Program-made: the position numbers and the translations under genes
Notes under the pieces: model-generated
Databases searched by the model: none
What the model was told of the DNA's origin: nothing
What the model saw: the letters and a program-made list of their open reading frames with translations, nothing else
Shown here: one piece after another, positions 1 through 10,894 of the stretch
Layout: every line of letters starts with the position of its first letter
How positions within the stretch are numbered: the first letter of the stretch is position 1
Source of the DNA: Macrosoma leucophasiata
Taxonomy: Eukaryota > Arthropoda > Insecta > Lepidoptera > Hedylidae
Assembly: GCA_036365455.1 (NCBI GenBank)
Contig: JAWQUS010000020.1
Location: forward strand, 1,213,001 to 1,277,000
DNA length: 64,000 bases
Direction: 5' to 3'

Positions 1-212
1 TCATTACATCCAGATGCTTTCAGAAGGCGATTGGGTCATCATATCCTGATGCTTTCAGAAGGCGATTGGGTCATCACGCCCCGATGCCTTCAGGTGGGCG
101 TTTGAGTCGCCACGTCCCGATGCCTTCAGATGGGCGTTTGGGTCGCCACGTCCCTATGCTTTCAGATGGGCGATTGGGTCGCCACGTCCCGATGCCTTCA
201 GTGGGCGAGGGG
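1..212. repeat. Minisatellite, 35/36-bp unit, about six copies
   Basis: The core GATGCYTTCAG recurs at 13, 48, 83, 119, (155) and 191, giving spacings of 35, 35, 36, 36 and 36 bases. The 36-base units keep a reading frame open, so a 61-residue frame at 66-251 repeats a 12-residue motif. The two 35-base units at the left break that frame, which argues against a coding exon. The array is cut by the window edge, so its full length is unknown. Confidence 0.85.
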
Positions 213-1631
213 CGGGGGAGACGTCATGTTAATATAACAACAAAAAGATAATTAATCATTTATATAACGACCAAACTCAAATATTAAAACCCTAAACAAT
301 CTGTAAAAATACTAATAAATGTTCAAAACATTTAAGGAGGTCGGCGGTACCTCCGGTTTGGTTCTCGAAACTCGAAAAGCGAAAACGTGTATCGGTCAAC
401 CGCGTTATAGGTAAGCTGGTTTGATGTACACTGCCGGCCAGTTTCAAGAATACACTATGCAAATATATGTTATTTTTAGAGTTCTATTAATCTAAAATAA
501 TAAACGGAACTCATATGGATGATTCGGAACTTAATTCTCACGGCCAAATAATGAAACGTCACTTAAGTTTAAGTGGGACTGTAAAACACGTGTAAAGAAC
601 AGCAATACGAGAGTAAGATATTAATTTACGTTTGAGTTTTAAGCCATTAGAGGACCAATCGTGTGTCTGTTTTTCTGTGTGGCAAAGCCATTAGCTTCAT
701 AAGGACTAGGCCAATTGAGTAGAAAGGAAACTTACGTGTACAGAGATGAAAGCTATTGTAATGAACAAAATCTTTTTATGAACTGTGTCAGTATGATGTG
801 TCAGTATGAGTCCTTAAAATATTTTCCAAACGCATGGGAGACAGAGAAACGGAGTGCAAAAAGAAGTTCAACGGTACATTATTAAACCGTTATAGTTCAT
901 TGATAGGCCTTTAAAATTAAATACATACTATTTGATGTACAAAAATAAAATCTAGGTACACTTCGTAAAGTCGATTTTGAAAAAGGAAAAGAAAAAAATA
1001 ATGTATCCTATCAAAAAGTTAAATTTCCATAAGACTACATGCTAAAAGAGGAAACACAATAAAGTCATGTACTTGAGGATTTAATACTCTTGGCCAACTT
1101 ATTAAAATCTGCTTCCTAATGCACGATAAGTAGTTATATCGTACAAAAAAATTTAATCGTGATTTTAATAATGATTTAATTTATAGTCCACAAAAATTCG
1201 CGATTTTTTTAAATCTATGGTCTCAGTTTTCTGCCTGCGGTGTAACCCACGCCGAACGCACATGTCGTATGCCCGAATTCATGCACCGTTCACCCATTTC
1301 CTGAAAAAGACTTCGATTTATGGTTTAACCTACCAACCGCCTAAGTCAACTTGGGTGAATATTTCTATGATGCAACTTTATGCCCAGGAACGTAGATAAA
1401 TAAACATGTCAACGTAAAATATAAATGGATGATTGAAAAGTTACATTTTGGGTTAATGGAAGACTCTTTTTTTTTTTAATAAATATTCTCTTCTAAACGC
1501 AGCCCGTTTGACGTACCATTGTACAGTCAAGAAACTCTTAATTCGTTCAAAAAACAGGCAAATATACCTTTTATTATGTAATTACTTGACTACATTAAGT
1601 TTAAGCTTAAGACCAATTCAATGTAAATACT
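213..1631. other. AT-rich stretch, nothing recognised
   Basis: No reading frame over 60 codons, RNA gene or known repeat is visible. The 60-codon frame at 1217-1399 has no recognisable motif and is probably chance. Confidence 0.5.
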
Positions 1632-1719
1632 ACCCACACAAAGACCAAACATAGGCTGCAGTCACCACTTAACATCAAGGTGAACTGCATGCTTGTGTGA
1701 CAGTTACATTACATAAAAA
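1632..1719 (+). repeat. SINE-A (Bm1-like) 3' fragment
   Basis: The 3' end of the family (GGCTGCAGTC then CACTTAACATCA and GTGAACTGCATGCTTG) runs into an A-rich tail. It is 5'-truncated. Confidence 0.75.
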
Positions 1720-2325
1720 AACCGGTCAAGTGCGTGTCGGGCCACGCGCAGTGTAGGGTTTCGTAGTTACAGAATGTAATGAAAAAATAAATAAATATTT
1801 TCTATGGATTCGTTAGAAATTTATACATTTGGTCGACTATTACTCGCAAACTTGTAAGGCCATATTAAGTGTGATAGTTTTCCTTTTAATTTCGTTATAT
1901 GTAGCTACTATTGCCATAACGTTTGAATTTCTCACAATAACCGTTTAGTCTGTAGGAGGGGGACACTTGAGTCTAACGAAAATTTGCACTTTAAAGCTTA
2001 ATAAGTCACGTACAGTTAACTAAATTGAAAAATGCAAGGACACCCATAATATTTTTAAAAGACCTATTTAACGATACCCCACACTATATGGAAATCGAAA
2101 ATAAAAAAATATATCTTCGCGATACAAGTAGGTTACCCTAAATATATATTTTTTCATGTTTTTATTCTACCACTTTGTCGGCGTAATTAAGGTGTATACT
2201 TGTGCCAAATTTCAAGTCTCTGGTACTTATAGTTTTTGCGCTAAACCGCGGACGGACAGACAGACACACAGACAGACGGACATGGCGAAACTATAAGGGT
2301 TCCTTGTTTACTACGGAACCCTGAA
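1718..2325 (+). repeat. Dispersed element I, copy 1
   Basis: It starts AAACCGGTCAAGTGCG, with the motif GTAGGGTTTCGTA just inside, and ends in a (GACA/GACG)n tract followed by AAGGGTTCC and TACGGAACCCT. Copy 2 at 5674-6318 has the same order of landmarks in the opposite orientation. The GGGTTCCGTA and TACGGAACCC motifs lie near opposite ends as inverted motifs. No coding capacity is seen. The class is uncertain; such elements are common in insects. Confidence 0.65.
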
Positions 2326-2379
2326 AAGCCCGAGGATATTGTGTAGATGTCTATTTTTTCATAATAAATTTGTTGTTGC

Positions 2380-2443
2380 AGTCATCACATAACATCAATG
2401 TGAGCTGCATGCTTGTTTGCCACCATCATTAAATAAAAAAAAT
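2380..2443 (+). repeat. SINE-A 3' fragment
   Basis: Only the last 60 bases of the family (CAGTCATCACATAACATCAA to the A tail) are present. Confidence 0.65.
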
Positions 2444-2708
2444 ATGTTTTTCTGCGATAACCGTAGGCAGTTTTATGAATATTCATGAGAAATGGAAAGT
2501 TAAATCAACCTCGGGAATGTTATTTTGTTACAAAATCAACGTAAATCGAGGGCAGTAAATGGTTTGAGTATAATTTTAATATAAGTATTAGCCACCCTAG
2601 CACGAGCTGTGGGCTCCGGCTAAAAGGGTACCACTTTAATATTATCATGTTATAACTTGCTACAACAAGCATTAAATTTTCGTAATAAATTTGTTACTAA
2701 AATATTAT

Positions 2709-3310
2709 AAAGGAGATGTTGCAAAAATGTATGGACCTCCGGCCATGTATTGTACAGAATATCAATAACAGGCAAAATCAACGTAAGAACGTTTTTTTTT
2801 GCATATTTTCAATCATTTAGCTTTGTTTGCAGTTACAAAACATTATTTGCAGTTAGAAATGCAACTCAAAACCAACATGGCGAATATGGCAGGCGATGTC
2901 ATTTTGACATTTTAATTTTTAAAATTGTTTTTTTGATTATATAGTAATAGGAGAAAAAAAAATATTTTCTAAATACTATCGAAATTGATTTCAATTTAAA
3001 AAAAAACATCGGAAGACTTTTTTAAATAGATCGATTCGATAAATCTTTTTTTTTGATAATATGTGATGCACTAGTAAGATACAGATAGCATTAGTTTTGT
3101 TTTGTCTACATAGGTACTATCCCAAGCGTCGGCTGTATCGCCGCCATGTTGAACATGGTTGAAAATGATAAAATCGTTTGAATTAAATGTGGTTGTAACT
3201 CTAAAATGTATTCCTGAATAAATTAATTGTATTTTTTTCGAATTCTTCTTTAATTTACTCATTTTTTGAGGACATGTACGAACCAGGGCCGAGCTCGCAA
3301 CATCTCCTTT
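2709..3310. mobile_element. Non-autonomous TIR element J, copy 1
   Basis: It is bounded by perfect 14-base terminal inverted repeats, AAAGGAGATGTTGC at 2709-2722 and GCAACATCTCCTTT at 3297-3310. The copy at 8142-8616 shares the whole interior except about 100 extra bases here (roughly 2996-3117). No transposase frame is present. No confident TSD was found, so the superfamily is open. Confidence 0.75.
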
Positions 3311-3659
3311 GTTGGAGCCTTTATGTGGATAGTAAAACTTACCGGTTGTTTAAAGTGATAGAGTAGTAAGTTAGCATAATAAAATAATTGTGTTATTTAT
3401 GTAAGAGAAATTTACAAAAATAATTAAACAAAAATACACTATGAATCAAGCAAAATGCATATAAATAACTTTGAAGATATTATATACGGAAAATTAATTA
3501 ACGTGTTTCATTACTTTTCCCATATAATAATAATTACACTAATTAAGTTTAATATGTAACAAGCTTAATAAAGGGCAATATAATTATACTACAACTAATG
3601 CTTTTACTCAACAAGAAAACTATAGCAAATATCAACATATTAAAATTCTAAATTACAAT
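3311..3659. other. AT-rich stretch, nothing recognised
   Basis: Very AT-rich, with no frames or repeats recognised. Confidence 0.45.
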
Positions 3660-3959
3660 ATTTTTTTTATTTTTTTTTTTATGTAATGTAAGTGGCAAAA
3701 AGGCATGCAGTTCACATTGATGTTAAGTGATGACTGCAGCCTATAGACACCCACACATGAAGACCAAGGCCAAAATGCAGATGTGTTACCACTCCTAAGG
3801 CCTAAGGTGTTATGCCTCTGTGCCGGAAATTACAGGGCCGTACATTACCACCTGACCGGAAGACGATACTGCTGAACACTACTATTTAGCGGCAAGTAAA
3901 TTAGGTAATGCGGTGGTGCCTACGCCCGCGAGCTCCGTCACTGGAGCTCTACCACCAGT
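3660..3959 (-). repeat. SINE-A (Bm1-like), full-length
   Basis: A poly-T lead is followed by the whole family in reverse orientation, ending at CTCTACCACCAGT. Read on the minus strand, the order is ACTGGTGGTAGAGCTCC head, CATTACCTAATATACTTGCC, GGCATAACACC, GGTGTCTATAGGCTGCAGTC, then A-rich tail. The spacing and wording of these blocks match the silkworm Bm1 SINE as I know it. No clear TSD was found. Confidence 0.85.
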
Positions 3960-4619
3960 GAAATTATCTTTGTTACATTATACATGAATATCCAAATATC
4001 CTACCTACCCCTTACGGGATTTGGCGTGAAAATACATACAAAAAACAACAATTACAAACATTTTCTATTTAATACGTTTAAAATAAGGTTTAATGTAAGG
4101 GTTTCGTAAGCCTTAGCTTGAATTGGTATTTGCGAGATAAACATGAAATTAGTTTTATTTCAATTTTTACTAAAATTATTCAAATTAAAACATACCTCAA
4201 CGGAAGGTTTCATGATCATCATAAAACATTTCTTCCAGTAACCCTTATAAATCACTTCAATTAGTTACGACTACAATAGTATACCTAGTTCATAAAATAT
4301 TTCGCAAACGATAAACTTTTATAATTTTACGAAAAAATCTCATATTATTTCAATAAATTGAGTTGAAATAACAAATTTAGCACAATTATAATAAAATGTT
4401 AGTAAAATCACAGCTCTTATTTCACAAGTTAACTAATTGACAGATTATATGATAGATTTTTATTTCTACCCTACATCTTATTAATATTTTTTGTCTTTGG
4501 TAGATCTGACTTTGATTTAAATTAGACTATTTAATCGTATTCTCGAAATATTGTGTATATTATAATTGTATTTTATTTTGCGTTACATTTAATTTTTCGC
4601 TTTTTATTTATTTTTCAGT
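3960..4619. other. AT-rich stretch with a small element E fragment
   Basis: The only recognisable item is the 3' end of element E at about 4005-4043 (CCCTTACGGG and GGCGTGAAAATACATAC). The rest is unassigned. Confidence 0.45.
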
Positions 4620-4784
4620 ACCTTAATTTCCGGCACAGAGGCATAACACCTTAAGCCTCAGGAGTGGTAACGCATCTGCATTTTGACCTCGGTCTTTGTG
4701 TGGGTGTCTATAGGCTGCAGTCATCACTTAACATCAATGTGAACTGCATGCTTGTTTGCCACTTTCATTACATAAAAAAAAAAG
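4620..4784 (+). repeat. SINE-A, 5'-truncated
   Basis: Starts inside the family at AATTTCCGGCACAGAGGC and runs to an A10 tail. Confidence 0.8.
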
Positions 4785-4854
4785 TAATCTAGTGCTTATG
4801 GGCAAATCATGCTACACGGGGGTCCAGGGTTAGAATACCGTGTCTTAGGCAAGT

Positions 4855-5058
4855 TCTATGATTTACTCGGTTAAGCGATACGGGCGCGGTTGGGTGTGGG
4901 ATGGGTGACCGCTAGTGGCAAATTAAAATGCGCGTTTCCGTGCTTCGGAGGGTACGTTAAGCAGCGTGGTGGAGTAAGCTCCAGGCCTCCTCTCAAGAAG
5001 GGGAGAGCCTCGTGCCCAGCAGTGGGACGTATCAAGGGTTGCCATTATTATTATTATT
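4855..5058 (+). repeat. SINE-B, 5'-truncated and internally deleted
   Basis: Contains CTCGGTTAAGCGATACGGG, GTGACCGCTAGTGGC, GTGCTTCGGAGGGTACGTT and the 3' CCCAGCAGTGGGACGTAT followed by (ATT)n. The A-box head and the middle third are missing. Confidence 0.8.
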
Positions 5059-5122
5059 TACTATGGTGAAAGTACATAACATAACGAATTTGAAAGGAAA
5101 AACTATCACCGCTACTTATCGG

Positions 5123-5195
5123 CGACTATTTCTCGTAGTTGTTAAGTAGGTATACTGTATTTATACCTACTCAACAACTTTACTAGGAATAGTCG
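5123..5195. repeat. Long imperfect inverted repeat (foldback)
   Basis: GTTGTTAAGTAGGTATA at 5138-5154 is mirrored by TATACCTACTCAACAAC at 5162-5178 with one mismatch. The symmetry extends outward to CGACTATT and AATAGTCG. The left flank resembles part of element I in inverted orientation. Confidence 0.7.
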
Positions 5196-5261
5196 ATCAA
5201 TTTCTAATCAACGTTATATAATGTATCAATGTACATAATACTAATAAATTTATTCATACAC

Positions 5262-5402
5262 CCTTCATAAAAGTACATTAGATACGTTTTAGCTATAGAA
5301 TGCTTTGTCTTTGTCAGTTGCATTGTCAAATGTGCAGGATAGAAAAAGACGAAAGAGAGATTGGCAACACTTTAGCTAAAATACGTTTATGAATAAGGGG
5401 GT
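5262..5402. mobile_element. Small MITE-like foldback element
   Basis: CCCTTCATAAAAGTAC with TTTTAGCTA near the left end is mirrored by TAGCTAAAATACG and TTTATGAATAAGGG at the right end. About 140 bp and non-coding. The boundaries are approximate. Confidence 0.5.
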
Positions 5403-5509
5403 TATTCTTTATATGCCTATTTAAAAGAAGGAAATCCTTTATTGCGCGTGTCATAAAACGCAATTGGCAGGGTTTTTTTTATTTCTTTTAAGCGCCCGAT
5501 CTTTTAATG

Positions 5510-5650
5510 TGATAAAGGTAGTAAACAAGTATATTTGCAATTCATATTGATGTTAAGTGATGACTGAAGCCTATATAGACTTACACAAAGAACAGGGGTG
5601 CGTTGTCCCTGAGACCTTAATTGTGTTATGTCTCTGTGATAGTTATTAGG
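5510..5650 (-). repeat. SINE-A, old diverged copy
   Basis: CATTGATGTTAAGTGATGAC is recognisable in ATTCATATTGATGTTAAGTG, followed by diverged middle blocks. The head is missing. Confidence 0.6.
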
Positions 5651-5673
5651 TACAAGGCGTCACGCATTTGGCA

Positions 5674-6318
5674 TTTTTTAGGGTTCCGTACCTTAAAAGG
5701 AAAAAAGGAACCCTTATAGGATCACTCGTGCGTCTGTCTGTCTGTCTGTCCGTCTGTCACAGCCAATTTGCTCCGAAACTACTAGACCGATTGAGTTGAA
5801 ATTTTATGAATATATGTCAATTGGTGACCCAAAGATGAACACGTCAAGTAAAATAAGAAATTTTAAACAATGGGGCCACTTTTGCGGGGTAAATCAGAAA
5901 ATTAAAAAAAAATAATTCGTAATCTATGTCGTGTGACATATCAAATGAAAGAAGTTTTTGTCAGCATCTCAGATATATTTTTTTTATAATTTTTGCATAA
6001 ACAAATTTGAAGTTATTTAAGAAAAACGACGAAAATTTACCATCCCCCCCCCCCCTATCTCCGAAACTACTGAATTTAAAATTTTGAAAAAAATGTGGAA
6101 AATAGTTCTTTGCCTATAGATTACTGGAAAACCTATAAGTAGTTTGAGTATTCAAATTAAATCGAAAATTCGAAAATTCTTAATAATATAACCCCGCCTG
6201 CCGGTATCACCGTAACCGCTATGTCCCTGCATTTTAAATCTATAATATTTTCGAAAACATTTATTTAAATTACGGAACCCTAACCACGCGAGTCGAACTC
6301 GCATTTGTCCGGTTTTTT
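5674..6318 (-). repeat. Dispersed element I, copy 2
   Basis: Reverse orientation of the element at 1718-2325. TTTTTAGGGTTCCGTACC and GGAACCC lead, then a (GTCT)n tract. It ends TACGGAACCCTAACC followed by the reverse of AAACCGGACAAATGCGAG. An internal C11 run is at about 6045-6055. No open frame was seen. Confidence 0.65.
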
Positions 6319-6986
6319 AAATTCTTTTCAACGCTACACTTTACATGTGAACCGAAAAACAATTTCAGGTGAAACTAAACTGAAAACCAGGAGCCAGGTG
6401 TATTGGCGCAGTGAAATTACTTCCACTGTGTACTTAGCCCCGGAAGTCGCTTAGCACAGAATGAGTTTTGTCATTTCACTACCTAGTGCTATATTGCTGG
6501 AAATTCTAATTTTAAACATGGAAAAACAGGTGTATTTTCTCTTTGTTTTAAGGTTTCGAAACTTCCAAACTTGTTTACAGAGTTCGTGACGAGGGAGGGA
6601 CGTGAGACTCCATTGCCCACTAGATATGTCTTTTGACTGAAGTGATTATAATCATATAAATGAGTGTGAATTATAAATGTTTTAAACATACACTTCGGCC
6701 TGTAATATTCAAGTGTGAACATAATGCTTGTTGCTTCTTAATATTTAGCTATTATTTTTCACGTGTTTTTAAAACATTAAAGTAATAATATTGTATTTAA
6801 TACGATATTAGAAGTTCGTCAAATTCACATACTAGATACGAGTACCTATCTACATTGTTGCTGTATCATATAAAGCGATTCTATCCTCGTGATAATGCCA
6901 GCGATTTGCGTTTGTCGACACAACTAAGTGTGTGGCCACGAAAGCGTTAAATATTCTATGCCGTTAAGTATACTAGGTATGTACCT
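6319..6986. other. Unassigned stretch
   Basis: A 77-codon minus frame at 6489-6722 shows no motif. Nothing else is recognised. Confidence 0.4.
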
Positions 6987-7373
6987 CTATCGTGAAGCGC
7001 GCATGGCCCCGCTTCACGATAGAAGTAGGTGCAGGTTCCGAGTTGGTCGGAAGCAATCTACTCGGTTAAGCGATACGGGCGCCGTCGGATGTGTTATGAG
7101 TGACCGCTAGTGGCAAATTAAAAATGCGCGTTTCCGTGCTTCGGACGGCACGTTAAGCGGTCTGTCCCGGTTGCTATCGATAGATAGCAGTCGTTAAACC
7201 TTGTTGGAGGCCTTATGGGCGGTTTGGAAACAGCCGGCAACGGGTTGGCCACTAACCCTTATCTCCACCAACCGGCATTGGAGCCGCGTGGTGGAGTAAG
7301 CTCCAGGCCTCCTCCCAAGAAGGGGAGAGGCTCGTGCCCAGCAGTGTGACGTATCAAGGGTTTCCATTATTAT
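6987..7373 (+). repeat. SINE-B with a foldback in its head
   Basis: The A-box head CGCGCATGGCCC is present. It is then interrupted: CTATCGTGAAGCG (6987-6999) is followed ten bases later by its exact reverse complement (7010-7022). Downstream the copy follows the family order (CTCGGTTAAGCGATACGGG, GGTTGCTATCGATAGATAGC, CTCCAGGCCTCC, CCCAGCAGTG) to a short ATTAT tail. Confidence 0.8.
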
Positions 7374-7416
7374 ACCTCTGTCGTAACTCATGCGCTTCAA
7401 AGCCGAGCAAACATTC

Positions 7417-7706
7417 TTTTTTTTTTTTTATGTAATAAAAGTGTCAAACAAGCATGCAGTTCACATTGATGTTAAGTGATGACTGCAGCCTATAGACACC
7501 CACACGAAAACCAAGGTCATGATGCAGATGCGTTACCACTCCTGAGGCCTACGGTGTTATGCCTCTCTGCCGGAAATTACAGGGCCGTACATTACCACCT
7601 GACCGGAACACGATAGTGCTGAACACTACCATTTAGCGGCAAGTATATTAGGTAATGCGGTGGTGCCTACGCTCGCGAGCTCCGTCACTGGAGCTCTACC
7701 ACCAGT
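7417..7706 (-). repeat. SINE-A (Bm1-like), full-length
   Basis: A T13 lead, then all family blocks in reverse, ending CTCTACCACCAGT. The 83-codon minus frame here is a shadow of the SINE. Confidence 0.85.
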
Positions 7707-8141
7707 AATAAGTTTACGAGTTACGGTAAAATCTATCATATTCAATTCTAAAAATTGTATGAAAAGAAAGAAAAGGAAATGCTGAAGGCTAAGTTGTTTC
7801 ACCTCCTCCAATTTAACCTTCATAGGTGCATATGCGCATTTTAACCGGCCACTATCAGTATAAAAAATAGTGACCACCTAGCTTCCTCACACCTAAATAG
7901 ACTAATACCTAGTTATCACTTAGTACAAATTGTATCTAGTTAATTTTCAAGTAATTGAACATAATCATGTAATACATAATGCAACAATATTATTTATGTT
8001 GCCTGTAGCCTTTCAGTGGGAAAATTTTCTATGAAGATGAAATTGTTTAATTACAGTAAATAAATGTTTAAACCAAAAATGTTACATTACAAAATCACCC
8101 ATAATAGGTACTCGTACATATGTTACATTACAGAATAACTG
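7707..8141. other. AT-rich stretch, nothing recognised
   Basis: No frames, repeats or RNA genes were recognised. Confidence 0.45.
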
Positions 8142-8616
8142 AAAAGAGATGTTGCAAAAATGTATGGACCTCCGGCCATGTATTGTACACAATATCATTA
8201 AACAGGCAAAATCAATATAAAAACGTTTTTACTGCATATTTTCACTTATTTAGCTTTGTTTGCAGTTACAAAACATTATTTGGAGTTAGAATTGCAACTC
8301 AAAACCAACATGGCGAATATGGCGGGCGATGTCATTTTGACATTTTTATTTTTAAATTGTATTTTGGATTATATAGACTTGGAGAAAAAAGGAAATATTT
8401 TCTAAATTCTATCGAAATCGTTTGATCCCAAGCGTCGGCTTTATCGCCGCCATGTTAATTATAGCTGAAAATGATAAAATCGTTTGAATTAAATGTGGTT
8501 GTAACTCTAAAATATATTCTTGAATAAATTAATAGTTTTTTTTTCGGATTCTTCTTTAATTTACCCATTTTTTGAGGACGTGTACGAACCAGAGCCGAGC
8601 TCGCAACATCTCCTTT
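8142..8616. mobile_element. Non-autonomous TIR element J, copy 2
   Basis: Left end AAAGAGATGTTGC (one base lost relative to copy 1), right end GCAACATCTCCTTT at 8603-8616. The interior is closely similar to 2709-3310 (for example ATGGACCTCCGGCCATGTAT). The 101-codon frame is non-coding shadow. Confidence 0.75.
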
Positions 8617-8842
8617 TTACCAGTTACACCAGTTAGTTATCAACGCTGAAACTAGCTTATTTCCGAGCCCCACCACGTTATAGCCCGCATAAATGTAGTC
8701 CAGTCGTAAAGGGTTTAGCTATTACACACTATGTTGTTACTACACATTAATCGTATGTGTGATGCCGACTTAAGTTTCAGGGTTGGGGATAAATGATGGA
8801 CACAAAGAGACAATAATAGGTTTAGTACAATATTGTACGCGT

Positions 8843-8937
8843 TGACCTGGCGTCGGGACATGACGACCCCACCGCCCACTAGCGGAAGAATATTCTTCTA
8901 CTGGAAGAGAATTCTTCCAGTAGTGCAGTTTTTTTTT
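8843..8937 (+). repeat. Repeat H fragment
   Basis: GGCGTCGGGACATGACGACC, CCCACCGCCCACTAGCGG and an inverted pair CTACTGGAAGA / TCTTCCAGTAG. The same blocks recur at 38383-38500, with short pieces at about 24625 and 56420. Confidence 0.55.
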
Positions 8938-8958
8938 GTTATTATGCCATCGCTATTA

Positions 8959-9200
8959 TGTTCGATTCCCGGGTAGGGGGTTATCAGAGATAATGGTGTA
9001 AAGTCCTTTATCTCTGGTTCTATTGGGATTTTTCCATTTTCTGGTAATTTCCCAGTACCTCAAATTTTGGTAATGTGCCGGAGATGTCAACAGGCTCGCC
9101 ACCAGTTACATGGGCCAAAACGTAACTGGCGAATCGTGGGTGTTTGCATGTATGCTTGAATGCATGCCTACCCCTTCGGGGATTACAAGCGTGAAGTTAC
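8959..9200 (+). repeat. SINE-D (tRNA-derived), 5'-truncated
   Basis: Starts at the B-box TGTTCGATTCCCGGG and continues through GGGGGTTATCAGAGATAATG and GCCACCAGTTACATGGGCC to the 3' end CTTCGGGGATTACAAGCGTG. The A-box half is missing. Confidence 0.75.
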
Positions 9201-9389
9201 TATACACGGGCACTGAAATAAACCTATATCAAACAAAATGCCACCAACTTTATTCAATATAACTTAAAAATACATCAAGAAAATGAAATAAAATAAGAGC
9301 AAAATACGCCTCTTTCAAGGTTCCCGCCAAAACTCCCACTAGTGCAGTTAGTCAACCGAATAATGGAGGTCGAAGCTTTCCGAGGAAAA

Positions 9390-9519
9390 AATGGAAATAT
9401 CTCAATGGAATCAGTGATAAAGGATTTTACTCCGCTACCTTTGATAGGAGACCTCCGACTCGGGAATGAAACCTAGGACCCCAGCGTAGAAGTAGTGGAC
9501 TAGGCTACTGAGGCAGTTT
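9390..9519 (-). repeat. SINE-D head, diverged
   Basis: On the minus strand, ACTGCCTCAGTAGCCTAGTC and a B-box-like TAGGTTTCATTCCCGAG are visible. The 3' two-thirds are absent. Confidence 0.65.
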
Positions 9520-9575
9520 AAGCGAGTATGATTTTTTTTTTACTAAGAAACTTTAGATGAACTCTTTATCTAAAG

Positions 9576-9908
9576 CAGAGGTTCCCAAACTATTTTTTCT
9601 TGTAGACCCTTTACACTTTTTTCTGGTTTCTGTGGACCCCCGTCCTTGCTACATTTACCTATATCACATTCCCATATTTCCAATTTTTATTCACGCCTAT
9701 GTAGACCCCCATGTAGTTTCCCATGGACCACTTTGGGAATCACTGGTATGATGTAAGTAAATTGGTACTATCAGTGAATGTGTTGAGAGCCATTATCGTG
9801 GACCCCCATTTTCATTTCATGGACCCCCAAAGTTTTTTTCGCTGACGCAGACCCCTTACGTTGTCATAGACCCCCAGGGGTCGATATAGACCACTTTGGG
9901 AATCACTG
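9576..9908. mobile_element. hAT-type MITE
   Basis: The 333-bp element is flanked by a perfect 8-base TSD, ATCTAAAG at 9568-9575 and 9909-9916. The termini are CAGAGGTTCCCAAACT and, on the other strand, CAGTGATTCCCAAAGT, the usual hAT form. The 20-base right end GACCACTTTGGGAATCACTG at 9889-9908 also occurs internally at 9726-9745, so the element may be compound. It has no transposase; the ORF at 9557-9751 is a shadow. Confidence 0.9.
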
Positions 9909-9916
9909 ATCTAAAG

Positions 9917-10454
9917 TTTCTAAAGTAAAAAAATTAAATAACATGAGTAGGTATACTTGCGATTTGTCCGGCATAACTGCTTGCTTATTATTTGGCTCCA
10001 ACTTACCTGTTAAAAGAAATATAAACATCAGTATTACAAAACGTTAACAGTTTTTTTTTTTTTAATCTCCATTTAAAGAGCTTGGTCAAAGACCATGACG
10101 CTCTATACGTTCACATGAATTACATTCTTCATTTAAAAAAATAATTAAACAACATAAGCTCATTGACAATTGATATAGTTGCAACAGTATTCTGGCGTCA
10201 TCCGTAGTAGGATCTGCCAGGACACTGTTGCAATGTCCTATTTCTAATGAAGCCCTGCAATGAGCCTCACCTCAAACACATTCAACCAAAATATGGTATA
10301 CGTCTTCCACGTTAACAGTTGTTAAAATAAAAACTTGTTTCAGACGTGTATTTTGTCAGTTCTTCACTTACGATCCAAGTTTTTTTATAAATGCTTAGCA
10401 TAAATAGCGTGTAAAAAGTTATGTAGATGTCTATAGGCTGTAGTATTTAAAAGG
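9917..10454. other. Unassigned stretch
   Basis: A T13 run at about 10051 is followed by moderately GC-balanced sequence without frames. It could be a LINE 3' UTR in reverse, but I cannot show it. Confidence 0.35.
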
Positions 10455-10757
10455 CTATTACGACACGGTATTCAGGATCCGGCAGAAAAAGTAGACGTGG
10501 CCTCGCGCCGGTTTGCCGCATTACACTGTCCGGTCGACTGGGCCCTAACTCAGTCACAGTACTTATGTTTGTGTGATTGCGCCGTTTTTAACGTTTTGTA
10601 CGTAGTTTCCATACTGTTCATGTTTGTACTGTGTGTAGTTAGGGCGTTAGGCTGACCGGGCCGTTCCGGTCGCCCTAATTAGGACTTACTCCCTAAATAT
10701 TATTACACTACCCTGACCCTTGCTATCGTACCCTGAATACCGTGCCGTGTAATAAGT
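10455..10757. mobile_element. Foldback/MITE element
   Basis: CGACACGGTATTCAGGAT near the left end is mirrored by CCTGAATACCGTGCCGTG at the right. Inner blocks GGGCCCTAACTCAGTCAC and GTGTGTAGTTAGGGC are also inverted, so the symmetry runs well inside. About 300 bp, non-coding. The TSD was not resolved. Confidence 0.6.
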
Positions 10758-10894
10758 CGATTACTTGCCAACCTTTTTACCATCGCATTACTTAAAGCAT
10801 CTGCATTGACAACATTAAACCTAAACGCTGAAATATTTTCGCCTCATTCACTTTACCACGCTCCAATATCTACAATAAGAACATCCTACGAATA

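Noticed and set aside
66..251. Repeat protein of 61 residues
   Set aside because: The phase is broken by 35-base units, and the frame follows from the minisatellite.
9557..9751. 64-codon membrane-like ORF
   Set aside because: It lies mostly inside the hAT MITE, and its hydrophobic look comes from T-rich sequence.
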